DNA of 64,000 nucleotides from Vibrio mimicus (GCF_019048845.1 NZ_CP077425.1:434001-498000); one strand, 5' to 3'; positions 1 through 8,520 are shown, numbered from the stretch's first letter. Program-made: numbers and translations. The notes: generated by a model not told the origin, from the letters alone.

Positions 1-175
1 TGCCTACCGAGTCCATATTGGCGGCAATCACAGGTACGCCTGACCATTGACGACCACTATGTTTGAAAGTAAACTCGCGGGTTAAATTTACTTGAGAACG
101 GCTTTTCAGGGTTGAACGTTTCGGGCGAAACAGGACATCTTTAAAACCTAACTTAAGTTCTTGTTCGATACGCAT
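1..175 (-). CDS. guaC: GMP reductase, N-terminal part (gene runs off the left edge)
   Basis: Only the first 58 codons lie in the window; the gene reads leftwards and is cut by the window edge. The protein opens [20 protein letters not shown] and continues with [15 protein letters not shown] and IAANMDSVG, which closely follows the N-terminus of enterobacterial GuaC. GuaC catalyses NADPH-dependent reductive deamination of GMP to IMP in the cytoplasm, linking guanine to adenine nucleotide pools. The catalytic Cys and IMP-binding segment lie outside the window. The start is the ATG at 175-173, with AAGGA about eight bases upstream. A sigma-70-like promoter and a hairpin with a T-run lie immediately upstream (separate entries), so transcription is probably controlled in the leader. 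Confidence 0.9.
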
Positions 176-266
176 TGTGTAATTCCTTGATTAATTGACC
201 ATTTGTGTCTCTTAGCAGAGTGCGTAGTACCTTCGTTGGCAGACGTCAGTACATTTCGGACACAAA

Positions 267-298
267 AAAACCGGAGCGTTGGCAGACGCTCCGGTTTT
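267..298 (-). promoter_or_regulatory. 5'-terminal hairpin with T-run in the guaC leader (possible attenuator)
   Basis: Arms AAAACCGGAGCG and CGCTCCGGTTTT enclose an 8-base loop, and on the minus strand the second arm runs into a T-tract. It has the form of an intrinsic terminator, yet it starts at the predicted +1 of guaC and lies about 90 bases before the start codon. The 12-mer CGTTGGCAGACG that spans the loop occurs again at 234-245, between hairpin and gene. Confidence 0.5.
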
Positions 299-302
299 CA
301 GC

Positions 303-330
303 ATTATAGGCCGCGTTTTTTTTCTCTCAA
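303..330 (-). promoter_or_regulatory. guaC promoter (-35 TTGAGA, -10 TATAAT)
   Basis: On the minus strand TTGAGA (330-325) is followed after 16 bases by a perfect TATAAT (308-303). The expected transcription start is near position 296, which is the first base of the leader hairpin described next. Confidence 0.6.
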
Positions 331-697
331 GACTGATATTTGACTTTTTTTTGTGTTATCCTGCCGAAGTTTTCATACCTAGCTAACACTCTTCAAGTCT
401 CATACCTTTAATTCTATTATTAAACAAAAGCTTAGCCACACCACGCCAAATTATCGACATTCTAAACCTTTTGAAAATAATCGATTGCGTTGCCGAAATT
501 GCAATTAATTAGATCTATATCACATCAAAGCCAGCTCAAAACATAACCACCTATCAGAAAATACCTCCAAATCAGATCAAACTCACACCCCACACAAATA
601 ATTCACCAAATCTATGGGTTAGGCTCAATTGTTGCTTAATTAAAAATCTACTCTTGCGTTAGATATTGCCCCTTTCAGGGAAAGAAACTGGTGATTT
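331..697. other. AT-rich intergenic region between guaC and the outer-membrane protein gene
   Basis: No open reading frame of substance. It should hold the promoter of the rightward gene at 698. At 509-524 there is a CRP-like site, TTAGA-N6-TCACA, with one perfect and one weak half. No clear -35/-10 pair or terminator was found. Confidence 0.4.
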
Positions 698-1246
698 ATG
701 GCACGCTCTTATATTTGGCTACTTCTTTGTTGTTGGTTTACATTGCCTGCTTATGCAGGTTCTAGCCCTTATTTATTTTCTCTAAGTACAGGGTTTAGTC
801 GGGTTGATAACCCAGCAAGTAATGATGAGGCTTGGGTTACTCAATTTGGCTATAACTACCAATTCTCGCCATTCATTGGGCTCGATATGGGATATTCTGG
901 CATGATCGGAAACGGGGCTAACATGCTGAATAATCAGCAACAAAAAATAGATGTTAAGGTCGAAGGATTCTATTTCGGCGCTTTTATGGAACAACCGATC
1001 AACAATATCACTGTACTTTATGCCCGAGGCGGCTTGGCACGGATGAAAGTCAAAGAACGCTATGAATTAGGTTCAGTCAATGCTAATCGCCAACTTTCAG
1101 GGACCAATCCCTATATAGGTATTGGCACCAAAGTACAATCGAGCATAGACAAAAGTTTGGCGCTGACGATGGAGCTTAACTACCAATCCTTAGAGCAGGA
1201 TTATTCTAGCCTCTCCTTTACTGTCGGCGGGCAATATCGTTTTTAA
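698..1246 (+). CDS. Small outer-membrane beta-barrel protein, unknown function
   Basis: The 182-residue product has a clear signal peptide: a hydrophobic stretch at residues 6-16 and an Ala-Tyr-Ala cleavage site after residue 20. The mature part alternates aromatic and polar residues in strand-length segments and ends in Tyr-Arg-Phe; a terminal Phe is the usual signal for the BAM insertion machinery. Length and pattern fit an eight-stranded OmpA/OmpW-type barrel, about 160 residues after cleavage. I do not recognise a specific subfamily or ligand. The gene stands alone, 64 bases before a K+ channel gene in the same direction. The ribosome-binding site is weak (GGTG six bases before ATG). Function could be structural or adhesive; nothing in the sequence decides this. 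Confidence 0.7.
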   Translation: MARSYIWLLLCCWFTLPAYAGSSPYLFSLSTGFSRVDNPASNDEAWVTQFGYNYQFSPFIGLDMGYSGMIGNGANMLNNQQQKIDVKVEGFYFGAFMEQPINNITVLYARGGLARMKVKERYELGSVNANRQLSGTNPYIGIGTKVQSSIDKSLALTMELNYQSLEQDYSSLSFTVGGQYRF

Positions 1247-1310
1247 TCAATACCTGATAAGCATTTTTTGGTAGGCTAGGCACCTGTTTAAATACACTAC
1301 AAAAGTTTTT

Positions 1311-2135
1311 ATGAAACAAGCCATTCGAAAAAAGCTATTAGAAAAGGTCGAAAACACGACAGAAACTCCGATGTTGGTTCTTTCCGTCATCTATGTTGTC
1401 GTTGCCCTATTGCCCGACATCGCGGTGTTATCTCCTGAAGATCTTGAGTTTCTTGATGGCTTACTCTGGATTGTTTGGGGCGTTTTCGCAACAGAACTGT
1501 TAGTAAAAATCTTTGTTAGCCCCAAACCTCTACAGTACATGATTCAAAACTGGCCAGATGTACTGATCGTAGCAATGCCGTTCTTACGTCCTCTGCGTTT
1601 TCTGCGCATCTTATTGGTACTACCGAAAGCGTGGAGACAAACGAGATCGGTTCTGCGCCAAAAAACATTCAGTTTTATCGGGCTCACCAGTCTTTCAACG
1701 GTATTACTCTCCGCCGCTTTCGTATATTTGGTTGAGAAAGGGACACCCAGCCCAATCAACAGTTATTCGGATGCGCTCTGGTGGGCAATGTCGACAATTA
1801 CGACCGTGGGTTACGGGGATATGTATCCAGTGACAGGTTTTGGGCGGGGCGTAGCGGTATTTTTGATGCTAACGGGGATTACTCTGTTCGGTTTATTAAC
1901 CGCGAGCGTGGCTTCTTTTTTCGTGGAAGACGACACGGCGAAAAAAGATCATGTGACGATCAATACGTTGCTAGAGAAAAGTGAACAGCTTGAAATGCAA
2001 TTGAATCAATTGGTTGAGGCACAGAAACCAAGACGGCGTTTTCATCTGGCGAGCTATCGTCAACAGCTCGCCGAACGTGAAAATCAACGAAAGAATCAGA
2101 AACCGAAAACGAAACGCCGTCGGTTATCTCTCTAG
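1311..2135 (+). CDS. Voltage-gated-type K+ channel
   Basis: A six-transmembrane ion channel of 274 residues. Membrane segments fall at about 21-37, 50-68, 82-91, 122-141 and 179-204, with a pore loop containing the K+ selectivity filter TTVGYGD at 164-170. An S4-like stretch at 91-107 (LRPLRFLRILLVLPK) carries spaced Arg residues, so voltage sensing is possible although only three to four positive charges are present. After S6 comes a short coiled coil (about 216-240, heptads of Leu) and a strongly basic tail, probably a cytoplasmic tetramerisation region instead of an RCK ligand domain. The role would be inner-membrane K+ conductance. It converges with the antiporter gene that follows, only 14 bases apart. 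No good Shine-Dalgarno is visible. Confidence 0.85.
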   Translation: MKQAIRKKLLEKVENTTETPMLVLSVIYVVVALLPDIAVLSPEDLEFLDGLLWIVWGVFATELLVKIFVSPKPLQYMIQNWPDVLIVAMPFLRPLRFLRILLVLPKAWRQTRSVLRQKTFSFIGLTSLSTVLLSAAFVYLVEKGTPSPINSYSDALWWAMSTITTVGYGDMYPVTGFGRGVAVFLMLTGITLFGLLTASVASFFVEDDTAKKDHVTINTLLEKSEQLEMQLNQLVEAQKPRRRFHLASYRQQLAERENQRKNQKPKTKRRRLSL

Positions 2136-2149
2136 CTTAGCGGTATCAA

Positions 2150-3490
2150 TTAAGAACGCATGGTGTGGCGGCGAAATACCGCCACAAATGCTGCAATCGC
2201 CAAGAAGAAGCAGTAGTAGGAATAGCTCACTACACTCAGTGGCGACATGTGGAAAATGGAACCCAACAGCAAGGCTTGTGCGCCATAAGGCAGTATGCCC
2301 TGCAGAATACACGAGAAGATATCCAGTAAGCTGGCTGAGCGTTTCGCGGTAACGCCATTCTGCTCTGCCAATTCCTTCGCCACACCACCGCTCACAATAA
2401 TGGCCACCGTGTTATTCGCTGTACATGCATTGGTTAAAGCCACCAAGCCCGCAATCCCTAATTCACTGGCACGCATCTTTTGCACATCGTTGTGTGAACG
2501 AGCGAATTTGCTGATCATTCGGCTAATTTGGTGAGTTAAGAATGCCAATCCGCCTTGTTGTTTCATCAGCTCACCCATACCACCAATCAGCATCGACAGC
2601 AGGAAAATCTCCTGCATGTTACCGAAACCCGCATACACATCTTTGGTTAAAGATGAAAGAGAATAACCATCGCAGAAGCCGCCGACACCAGCCGCCATCA
2701 TAATGCCGACCAACAGTACAACGAAGACATTCAAACCCATTACCGCAAGAACCAAGATGGTCAGATAAGGCAGGACTTTCAGCCATTCGATAGCAGAAGT
2801 TTGAGGTGATTGTGCTGTTTGACTGCTGAAAGCGAAAACCACCAAGGCAAGTACGGCCGCAGGTAAAGCAATACGGATGTTCTCTTTAAACTTGTCGCGC
2901 ATATGGCAGCCTTGCGAACGTGTGGCTGCAATCGTGGTATCAGAGATGATGGAGAGGTTGTCACCAAACATAGCACCACTTAACACTACACCTGCCGTCA
3001 AACCCAAGTTCAATTCAGCCGCTTGCGCGATGCCTAAAGCAACAGGAGCAATTGCCGCAATGGTTCCCATTGAGGTACCCATCGCCGTTGCCACAAAAGC
3101 GGAGATGACAAACAAACCCGGCAGGATCAGGCTTGCTGGCAGCAGTGATAAACCAAGGTTTACTGTGGCATCCACGCCACCTGTCGCTTTCGCAACCGCA
3201 GCAAACGCACCGGCCAAAAGGTAGATGATGCACATCGCCATAATATCGCTATGCCCTACCCCTTTTAAGAATTGTTCGATGGCTCGGTTAAGGGATTCTT
3301 TACTTAAAGTAATCGCCAATACCACCGCCGGAATCACCGCAACAGGTGCTGGCAATTGATAAAAAGCAAACTCAACCCCTTGCCAAGTCAGATAGCTGCC
3401 CACGCCCATAAAGAGCAGTAAGAAAACCATTAACGGTAATAATGCTAATGCATTGGGCTGTTGAGGTTTGGAAGAAGGAGTGTAGTGCAT
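2150..3490 (-). CDS. NhaC-family Na+/H+ antiporter
   Basis: A 446-residue polytopic inner-membrane protein with about eleven hydrophobic segments. The block GDNLSIISDTTIAAT at 176-190 is the signature of the NhaC ion-transporter superfamily; the acidic and polar residues in it are thought to bind the cation. TAMGTSMGT at 135-143 and TNACTANNT in the C-terminal half are further conserved stretches. NhaC members exchange cytoplasmic Na+ for external H+, and some relatives exchange organic anions as well, so the exact substrate pair is not certain. It starts at ATG 3490 with a poor ribosome-binding site and is transcribed away from ldhA, sharing a 182-base divergent promoter region with it. Confidence 0.8.
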   Translation of the reverse strand: MHYTPSSKPQQPNALALLPLMVFLLLFMGVGSYLTWQGVEFAFYQLPAPVAVIPAVVLAITLSKESLNRAIEQFLKGVGHSDIMAMCIIYLLAGAFAAVAKATGGVDATVNLGLSLLPASLILPGLFVISAFVATAMGTSMGTIAAIAPVALGIAQAAELNLGLTAGVVLSGAMFGDNLSIISDTTIAATRSQGCHMRDKFKENIRIALPAAVLALVVFAFSSQTAQSPQTSAIEWLKVLPYLTILVLAVMGLNVFVVLLVGIMMAAGVGGFCDGYSLSSLTKDVYAGFGNMQEIFLLSMLIGGMGELMKQQGGLAFLTHQISRMISKFARSHNDVQKMRASELGIAGLVALTNACTANNTVAIIVSGGVAKELAEQNGVTAKRSASLLDIFSCILQGILPYGAQALLLGSIFHMSPLSVVSYSYYCFFLAIAAFVAVFRRHTMRS

Positions 3491-3672
3491 GCAGGTATCA
3501 AATCGTTGTAACTAAATAGGGCGCAAAGCCTAAAGGCTAGCCAAACACATGTCAAGCGTCTAGACGTCCAAACATCCATTAATTACACGTTTATGCCTAA
3601 TAATTTTGGGGTTTATTTTTCCTTGCAATGGGTATATCAATACTGCAGAAACTCTAAGAAACAGGAATTATT

Positions 3673-4668
3673 ATGCTCAACATCGTTTTTTTTAGTGCAA
3701 AATCCTACGACATCGCTTCGTTTAATAAGATTGTCGATCATTCACAGTTCACTCTCCACTTCCATGATTTTCGGTTGACCGAAAAAACCGCGCAGATGGC
3801 CAAAGGGTGTGAGGCGGTTTGTGCCTTCGTGAACGATGATCTTAATGCCAACGTTTTAGAGCAACTCTATCAAGGTGGCACACGTTTGATCGCCATGCGC
3901 TGTGCCGGATTCGATAAAGTAGATCTAGAAGCAGCGAAAAAGCTGGGTATTCAAGTAGTTCGAGTACCCGCTTACTCACCGGAAGCAGTAGCTGAGCATG
4001 CTGTGGGGATGATGATGTGTCTAAACCGCCGTTTTCATAAAGCGTATCAACGCACCCGAGATGCTAACTTCTCGCTCGATGGACTAGTCGGTTTTAACTT
4101 TTTCGGCAAAACCGTGGGAGTCATTGGTTCTGGGAAAATTGGCGTCGCCACCATGCGTATTTTAAAAGGCTTAGGTATGCAGATCCTCTGCTTTGATCCT
4201 TACCCAAATCCAGATGCGGTTGCATTAGGTGCTCGCTATGTGGAACTGCCGGAGTTATTTGCAAAAAGTGACATCATCACGCTGCATTGCCCGATGACAA
4301 AAGAAAACTATCATCTGCTCAACGATACCGCATTCGCTCAGATGAAAGATGGAGTAATGATCATCAATACAAGCCGAGGTGAGCTGCTTGATTCAGCCGC
4401 GGCGATCGAAGCATTGAAGCGTGGACGTATCGGCGCGCTGGGCTTGGATGTGTATGACAACGAAAAAGATCTGTTCTTCCAAGATAAATCCAACGATGTG
4501 ATTGTGGATGACGTATTCCGACGCCTCTCGGCTTGTCACAACGTGCTGTTTACCGGTCACCAAGCATTTCTAACTGAAGATGCACTCAACAACATCGCAC
4601 AAACCACACTCAATAATGTTCAGCTCTTTTTTAGCCATCAGCCATCAGGTAACGAGCTAATTCAATAG
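3673..4668 (+). CDS. ldhA: Fermentative D-lactate dehydrogenase
   Basis: A 331-residue cytoplasmic NAD-dependent enzyme that reduces pyruvate to D-lactate during fermentation. It belongs to the D-2-hydroxyacid dehydrogenase family. The Rossmann motif GSGKIG is at 152-157. The catalytic triad is Arg235 in NTSRGEL, Glu264 in YDNEKD and His296 in TGHQAF, at the same numbers as in E. coli LdhA. AGGA sits six bases before the ATG. The gene's last 12 bases overlap the 3' end of nnr on the other strand. It is a stand-alone gene with a divergent antiporter upstream; regulation cannot be read from the sequence. Confidence 0.93.
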   Translation: MLNIVFFSAKSYDIASFNKIVDHSQFTLHFHDFRLTEKTAQMAKGCEAVCAFVNDDLNANVLEQLYQGGTRLIAMRCAGFDKVDLEAAKKLGIQVVRVPAYSPEAVAEHAVGMMMCLNRRFHKAYQRTRDANFSLDGLVGFNFFGKTVGVIGSGKIGVATMRILKGLGMQILCFDPYPNPDAVALGARYVELPELFAKSDIITLHCPMTKENYHLLNDTAFAQMKDGVMIINTSRGELLDSAAAIEALKRGRIGALGLDVYDNEKDLFFQDKSNDVIVDDVFRRLSACHNVLFTGHQAFLTEDALNNIAQTTLNNVQLFFSHQPSGNELIQ

Positions 4669-6129
4669 CTCACGCAGATGGGGTAATAAATCGCTGGCCA
4701 GAAGCCCTCTCTGGCCATGCGATTTGGCATTTAAATCCGCCGCATTACTGTGTAACCAAACCCCAAGTTTAGCGGCATCTGACAAGCAGATCTTTTGTGC
4801 CAAAAGCGCCACAATAATCCCCGTCAACACATCCCCCATGCCACCACTCGCCATTCCCGGGTTGCCTTGTAAGCAGACGGCGATCTCTTTGCCATCATAA
4901 ACTAAGGTTCCTGCGCCTTTGAGCACCACGACTCCACCATAGCGTTGTTGAAGCGCCCGAATTGCAGCGAAGCGATCCTGTTCAATGTCTTCGACTTCAC
5001 ACCCCAATAAACGAGCGGCTTCTACCGGATGCGGAGTGATAATTCGCTGAGCATCATAGTTAGACTGATGAGAGAGGAAATACAGCGCGTCGGCATCCCA
5101 CACTTTCGGAACCTTTAAAGCACTCAACTGCTGCATGATTTGCAGTGCTTGGTCATCTCGACCTAAGCCGGGACCAAGAGCCAAGGCATCACACCATTTA
5201 ATCCTTTCTTCAAATAAGTGCTGTTTGCTCCAACTGGTACACATCACTTCCGGAGTATTCGTCAGCATCGAGGTCACATTATCAGAATGAGTCATGGCAG
5301 CACTCAGTCCTGCTCCTGTGCGAGCACAGGCAGAAGCACAGAGGATCAACGCTCCGCCCATTCCTTCATTTCCTCCAATGATCAACGCTTTTCCGTTTTG
5401 GCCTTTGTGGGTGCAGGCTTGGCGCGGTGGCAACAATTTATGCCGTAGTTTACCTTCAATCGCCACTAATGACGGCTTATTGTGCTCTGCAAATACCTCT
5501 TCTACACCTAACCCTGCGTAGTGCAGCGTTCCCACATAGCAGCGTGCTTGTCCTGTGACTAAACCTTGTTTTAGACCAATCAGGCTCACAGTGTGCTGCG
5601 CTTTAATACAAGCCCCCATCACCTGCCCTGTATCAGCACATAATCCTGAAGGAACATCAATAGCTACAATCGGTTTGCCACTTTGATTTAACTGATCCAC
5701 TAAGGGGATCACTTGTGGCCGTAATGCCGCTTTTAAGCCAATACCAAACAGTGCATCAATAATGACATCCGTAGACTCGGGAATTTCAGATTGTGGTGCA
5801 TATATAACGCCCCCTAATTCTTTCCATTGTAGATAAGCTCGATGAGCATCTGGTGGTAACTTTTCAGGATCCCCCAATTGCCAAACCGTAACATCAATCC
5901 CCATATGTCTTGCTAACACTGCCACAATATAGCCATCCCCACCATTGTTACCGCCACCGCAGCAAATTAACCAATGATGACTAGTAGGAAATTGAGCAAA
6001 AGCGATAGTAAAGACGGCTTGACCTGCTCGTTCCATGAGATTGAACAACTCCAGCCCTCTCTCTTGAGCGGCATCTTTTTCGCCCCGCTTGAGTTGCTGT
6101 GCTGTATAAAAATAGCTGGGTAACGGCAT
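4657..6129 (-). CDS. nnr: Bifunctional NAD(P)HX epimerase / ADP-dependent NAD(P)HX dehydratase
   Basis: Repairs hydrated NADH and NADPH. The N-terminal YjeF_N half epimerises R-NAD(P)HX and carries the nucleotide-binding CGGGNNGGDG at about 57-66. The C-terminal carbohydrate-kinase-like half dehydrates S-NAD(P)HX and carries GNPGMASGGMGDVLTG with the catalytic Asp, about 60 residues from the end. I chose ATG at 6129 (490 residues), preceded by GGA at a good distance, over an upstream in-frame TTG. The gene overlaps ldhA by 12 bases tail to tail. In many gammaproteobacteria nnr sits beside tsaE, amiB and mutL; here it stands apart. A hairpin lies 22 bases upstream, so it probably has its own promoter or depends on read-through. 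Confidence 0.9.
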   Translation of the reverse strand: MPLPSYFYTAQQLKRGEKDAAQERGLELFNLMERAGQAVFTIAFAQFPTSHHWLICCGGGNNGGDGYIVAVLARHMGIDVTVWQLGDPEKLPPDAHRAYLQWKELGGVIYAPQSEIPESTDVIIDALFGIGLKAALRPQVIPLVDQLNQSGKPIVAIDVPSGLCADTGQVMGACIKAQHTVSLIGLKQGLVTGQARCYVGTLHYAGLGVEEVFAEHNKPSLVAIEGKLRHKLLPPRQACTHKGQNGKALIIGGNEGMGGALILCASACARTGAGLSAAMTHSDNVTSMLTNTPEVMCTSWSKQHLFEERIKWCDALALGPGLGRDDQALQIMQQLSALKVPKVWDADALYFLSHQSNYDAQRIITPHPVEAARLLGCEVEDIEQDRFAAIRALQQRYGGVVVLKGAGTLVYDGKEIAVCLQGNPGMASGGMGDVLTGIIVALLAQKICLSDAAKLGVWLHSNAADLNAKSHGQRGLLASDLLPHLRELLN

Positions 6130-6150
6130 AACGGTGTCCAACAACTGACA

Positions 6151-6173
6151 AAACGGCCATCAATAGGCCGTTT
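6151..6173 (-). terminator. Hairpin between the PAS gene and nnr
   Basis: AAACGGCC and GGCCGTTT pair across a 7-base loop, with a T4 run on the minus strand. It follows the PAS gene and precedes nnr, so it probably ends the receiver-PAS operon or partly insulates nnr. Confidence 0.55.
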
Positions 6174-6177
6174 TTGT

Positions 6178-6624
6178 TTACTGAGAGGATGCTTGTAAAG
6201 AGATGAGAGCTTCACTAGTCGCATCTTGAATAGATAAAAAGAGCGAGTTGACTACGCCAGTCGGAGTTCGCATTGGATTCAGCGTGACATTTTGATACAT
6301 GAACTTAGCTTGCTGAGTCACAGGGCGCACGTTGCGACAATGGAACAGATACGGGCGCTGTTGCCAAGTTATAAAACTACGACAACCCAGATCGTAAACC
6401 GGTTTCGATTTAAGCTTAAACCACTCTTTAGGGATCTCAGGGAACAGTTCAAACAGCGATTTACCGATCGCTTCATGTGGCTGCTTACCGCTGTGATGGG
6501 TCATGAATCCATTCCAGACCTGAACGTTATAGTCACGATCGATCACCACCAACCCCATATCGACATTCTGTACCATGTCGACCATCCAGTGAAATTGCTC
6601 AAACTCAGCAGGTAAGGCTAGCAT
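6178..6624 (-). CDS. Single PAS-domain protein paired with a receiver-CheC protein
   Basis: A 148-residue cytoplasmic protein made of one PAS fold. The core reads VVIDRDYNVQVWNGFM at about 27-42, then SLFELFPE and a late beta strand near SLFLSIQDAT. It has no kinase, GGDEF or HTH output domain, so it must act by protein contact or as a sensor subunit. Its start codon shares one base with the stop of the upstream receiver-CheC gene (TAATG), meaning translational coupling and a common operon. It probably reports a ligand, flavin or redox state to that partner; no cofactor residues can be assigned by eye. Confidence 0.7.
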   Translation of the reverse strand: MLALPAEFEQFHWMVDMVQNVDMGLVVIDRDYNVQVWNGFMTHHSGKQPHEAIGKSLFELFPEIPKEWFKLKSKPVYDLGCRSFITWQQRPYLFHCRNVRPVTQQAKFMYQNVTLNPMRTPTGVVNSLFLSIQDATSEALISLQASSQ

Positions 6625-7628
6625 TAGAAGTCCTCCATCAAATAAGCAAGTTTGTTATCCAGCAACGGCAAGGATTCATCCACAAACATAAATAACAAAT
6701 CGCAGCGAATCGATGTTCCTTCGATGTTGTAACTCACTTCAAAAGTCATCGTCTTACGAAATGTTCCTGCTGTCGAATTAATCACCGAATCAATCGAGAG
6801 ATGCCGCCCGAGTAAAACGGGAGAACTTTGGAAAAAGCGCACTTCCGCTTGGTGCCCTAAACCAATTAAAAAAGAGCCCACCAAAATATTGGAAACATCC
6901 ATCAAGAGCTCCAACTCTTGCAGATCCTCGGTATCCACTGGCACTTTCATTAATTTTTTCAAATCCGCCACACTGGAATCACTCAGTAAGACCAAAGCCT
7001 CACCTGCAATCCCCTCGCCACTGAATCCTTGGCAAACACCGGACACTTGGCTGTTATCCGCTAAATCACGCAGAGCCATGTGCAACTCACTCACCTCAAA
7101 AATATTCACATTCGGTAAGGGTAATTCCACAAATACATCAAAGTGACGAGCCAAAGCATCTGCTGCTCGGCCAATCGAAACGTTTGCGACCTCCATATAG
7201 ATGTCACGACGTTTTAAAATAGGCAATTCAACAGAAGTCGGCGTAACAATGCGCGGCTGTGTAGGCGGCTCCACCAACATTTTGAGCACGTCATTAAGCG
7301 CATTTTGGTCAATCGGTTTTTGAATAAACGCTTTAGCACCAAGCGCCAACACTCGCTCTTTCGCTTTAGGTTGGATATCACCAGACACCACCACCACTGG
7401 TAAGTCATAGCCTTTATTCGCCATAGCTTCGAGTGTCTGGAAACCATCCAACTCAGGCATGGTCAGATCCAGAAACATGAGTTTAAAACTCTGTTTTTCT
7501 AAAATACCCATTGCATCCAAACCATGCACGGCAAAGGTAATATCAGCATTAAGTGATGCAGGAAGCGAACGCGCCATCTGTTTGCGCGCGAGTGGAGAGT
7601 CATCACAGATGAGAACAGGGAAAGACAT
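6624..7628 (-). CDS. Response-regulator receiver fused to a CheC-like phosphatase domain
   Basis: The 334-residue protein has an intact receiver domain: acidic pocket Asp9/Asp10, phospho-acceptor Asp54 (MFLD), Ser82 and Lys104 (FIQKP). After a linker comes a CheC/CheX-type domain at about 140-330. CheC proteins dephosphorylate CheY-P using D/S-x3-E-x2-N. The first copy here is intact (Asp142, Glu146, Asn149); the second is altered (Glu240, Asp244, Asn247), so perhaps only one site is active. The architecture suggests a phosphorylation-gated CheY phosphatase or a self-limiting signal protein. The gene is first in an operon with the PAS protein. No histidine kinase is adjacent, so its phosphate donor is unknown. 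Confidence 0.75.
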   Translation of the reverse strand: MSFPVLICDDSPLARKQMARSLPASLNADITFAVHGLDAMGILEKQSFKLMFLDLTMPELDGFQTLEAMANKGYDLPVVVVSGDIQPKAKERVLALGAKAFIQKPIDQNALNDVLKMLVEPPTQPRIVTPTSVELPILKRRDIYMEVANVSIGRAADALARHFDVFVELPLPNVNIFEVSELHMALRDLADNSQVSGVCQGFSGEGIAGEALVLLSDSSVADLKKLMKVPVDTEDLQELELLMDVSNILVGSFLIGLGHQAEVRFFQSSPVLLGRHLSIDSVINSTAGTFRKTMTFEVSYNIEGTSIRCDLLFMFVDESLPLLDNKLAYLMEDF

Positions 7629-7714
7629 GCCACCACCTTATATGTTTTATCAGTAACTAAAGTGTATACCCAAAATTCACACAACAGCTAGGTAAATGGT
7701 GGTGGGAGTGTAAA

Positions 7715-7954
7715 TCAAATAGCTGGCCAGAAAGTTAGCAGAGCAATACGTAAGATAACAGCAAAGACAATACAGCTGATCCCTAACCGATACCATTTGA
7801 ACTCTTCGATCGTCATGGGAATGCGTTTATAGAACATAGTGACCACACCTTTCCAATCTTGGCTGCGTCGTCCATAACGCATCACTCCTGTCAAAACTAA
7901 CAAAATCCCGCTGACAAGAATTACTTTCTCAATCCAAAATAGTGCAACGTCCAT
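7715..7954 (-). CDS. Small two-helix membrane protein, unknown
   Basis: I do not recognise this protein. It is 79 residues long from the ATG at 7954, which I preferred over the ATG six bases upstream because the strong G-rich ribosome-binding site (GAGGGGGG) then has six bases of spacing. Two hydrophobic helices (about 5-25 and 56-76) flank a basic loop with RYGRRSQDWKG and a Trp-Tyr-Arg segment, so both ends are probably on the same side of the inner membrane. The gene stands alone between the receiver gene and another small membrane protein gene, all in the same direction. Confidence 0.6.
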   Translation of the reverse strand: MDVALFWIEKVILVSGILLVLTGVMRYGRRSQDWKGVVTMFYKRIPMTIEEFKWYRLGISCIVFAVILRIALLTFWPAI

Positions 7955-8089
7955 AAACATCCCCCCTCATTCAATTTTCTTTATTGTAATCATCAGATTG
8001 AGATTTGACTGTTGTACAAAGGTCTAAGGTATGAACACCGGATAGTTTTAGTAGAAATAAATACGACCAATATTGAGCTCGTATAATGC

Positions 8090-8115
8090 AAAAAGCAGAG
8101 CTCAGCGGCTCTGCT
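8090..8115 (-). terminator. Intrinsic terminator after the 8143-8520 gene
   Basis: AGCAGAGC and GCTCTGCT pair across a 6-base loop and run into a T5 tract on the minus strand, 27 bases past the stop codon. Confidence 0.75.
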
Positions 8116-8142
8116 CTTCATACAATCAACGTATCGCACTCT

Positions 8143-8520
8143 TTAGTGAGAAGGCGATTGGGTGTGCGTAGCAAGGATTTTAGCTCTAAGTTTCATTGCC
8201 AGCTCGCGGTAACGGAACCAAAAGTAGGTCGCCACAATAGAGAAGAAAAGATAAGAAAGCGCAAACACAAACGGAGAGCTCATCAACTCATTCGAGATAC
8301 CCCACATCACCCCGACAACGGTCACTGTCACTTTTGCAAAAAATCCGCACAGCAACAAAAATACCGCTAGTTGAGGAAAACGAGTGCTGCGAAACGCCAA
8401 CCAGTAGCAACTACCAACCGCAAGTGAAGCGACACCAAAACCAAGCATAAAAGAATGAATATGCTCCGCAGAAGCAATGCCGCCAGACACAGAAAGCATG
8501 AGAATTAAAAACAGTTTCAT
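8143..8520 (-). CDS. Four-helix integral membrane protein, unknown
   Basis: I do not recognise the family. The 125-residue product has a hydrophobic N-terminus (about 2-17, possibly a cleaved signal ending Ala-Ser-Ala) followed by helices at about 24-43, 49-70 and 79-100, and a basic cytoplasmic tail. AGGTAGGTG precedes the ATG at a good distance. It is monocistronic, with its own terminator 27 bases past the stop. His-containing segments near the first helix (EHIHSF) are the only polar feature of note. No function is proposed. Confidence 0.6.
   Translation of the reverse strand: MKLFLILMLSVSGGIASAEHIHSFMLGFGVASLAVGSCYWLAFRSTRFPQLAVFLLLCGFFAKVTVTVVGVMWGISNELMSSPFVFALSYLFFSIVATYFWFRYRELAMKLRAKILATHTQSPSH

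Noticed and set aside
2014..2352. 112-residue frame spanning the K+ channel and antiporter ends
   Set aside because: It overlaps two well-supported genes and resembles no family; chance open frame.
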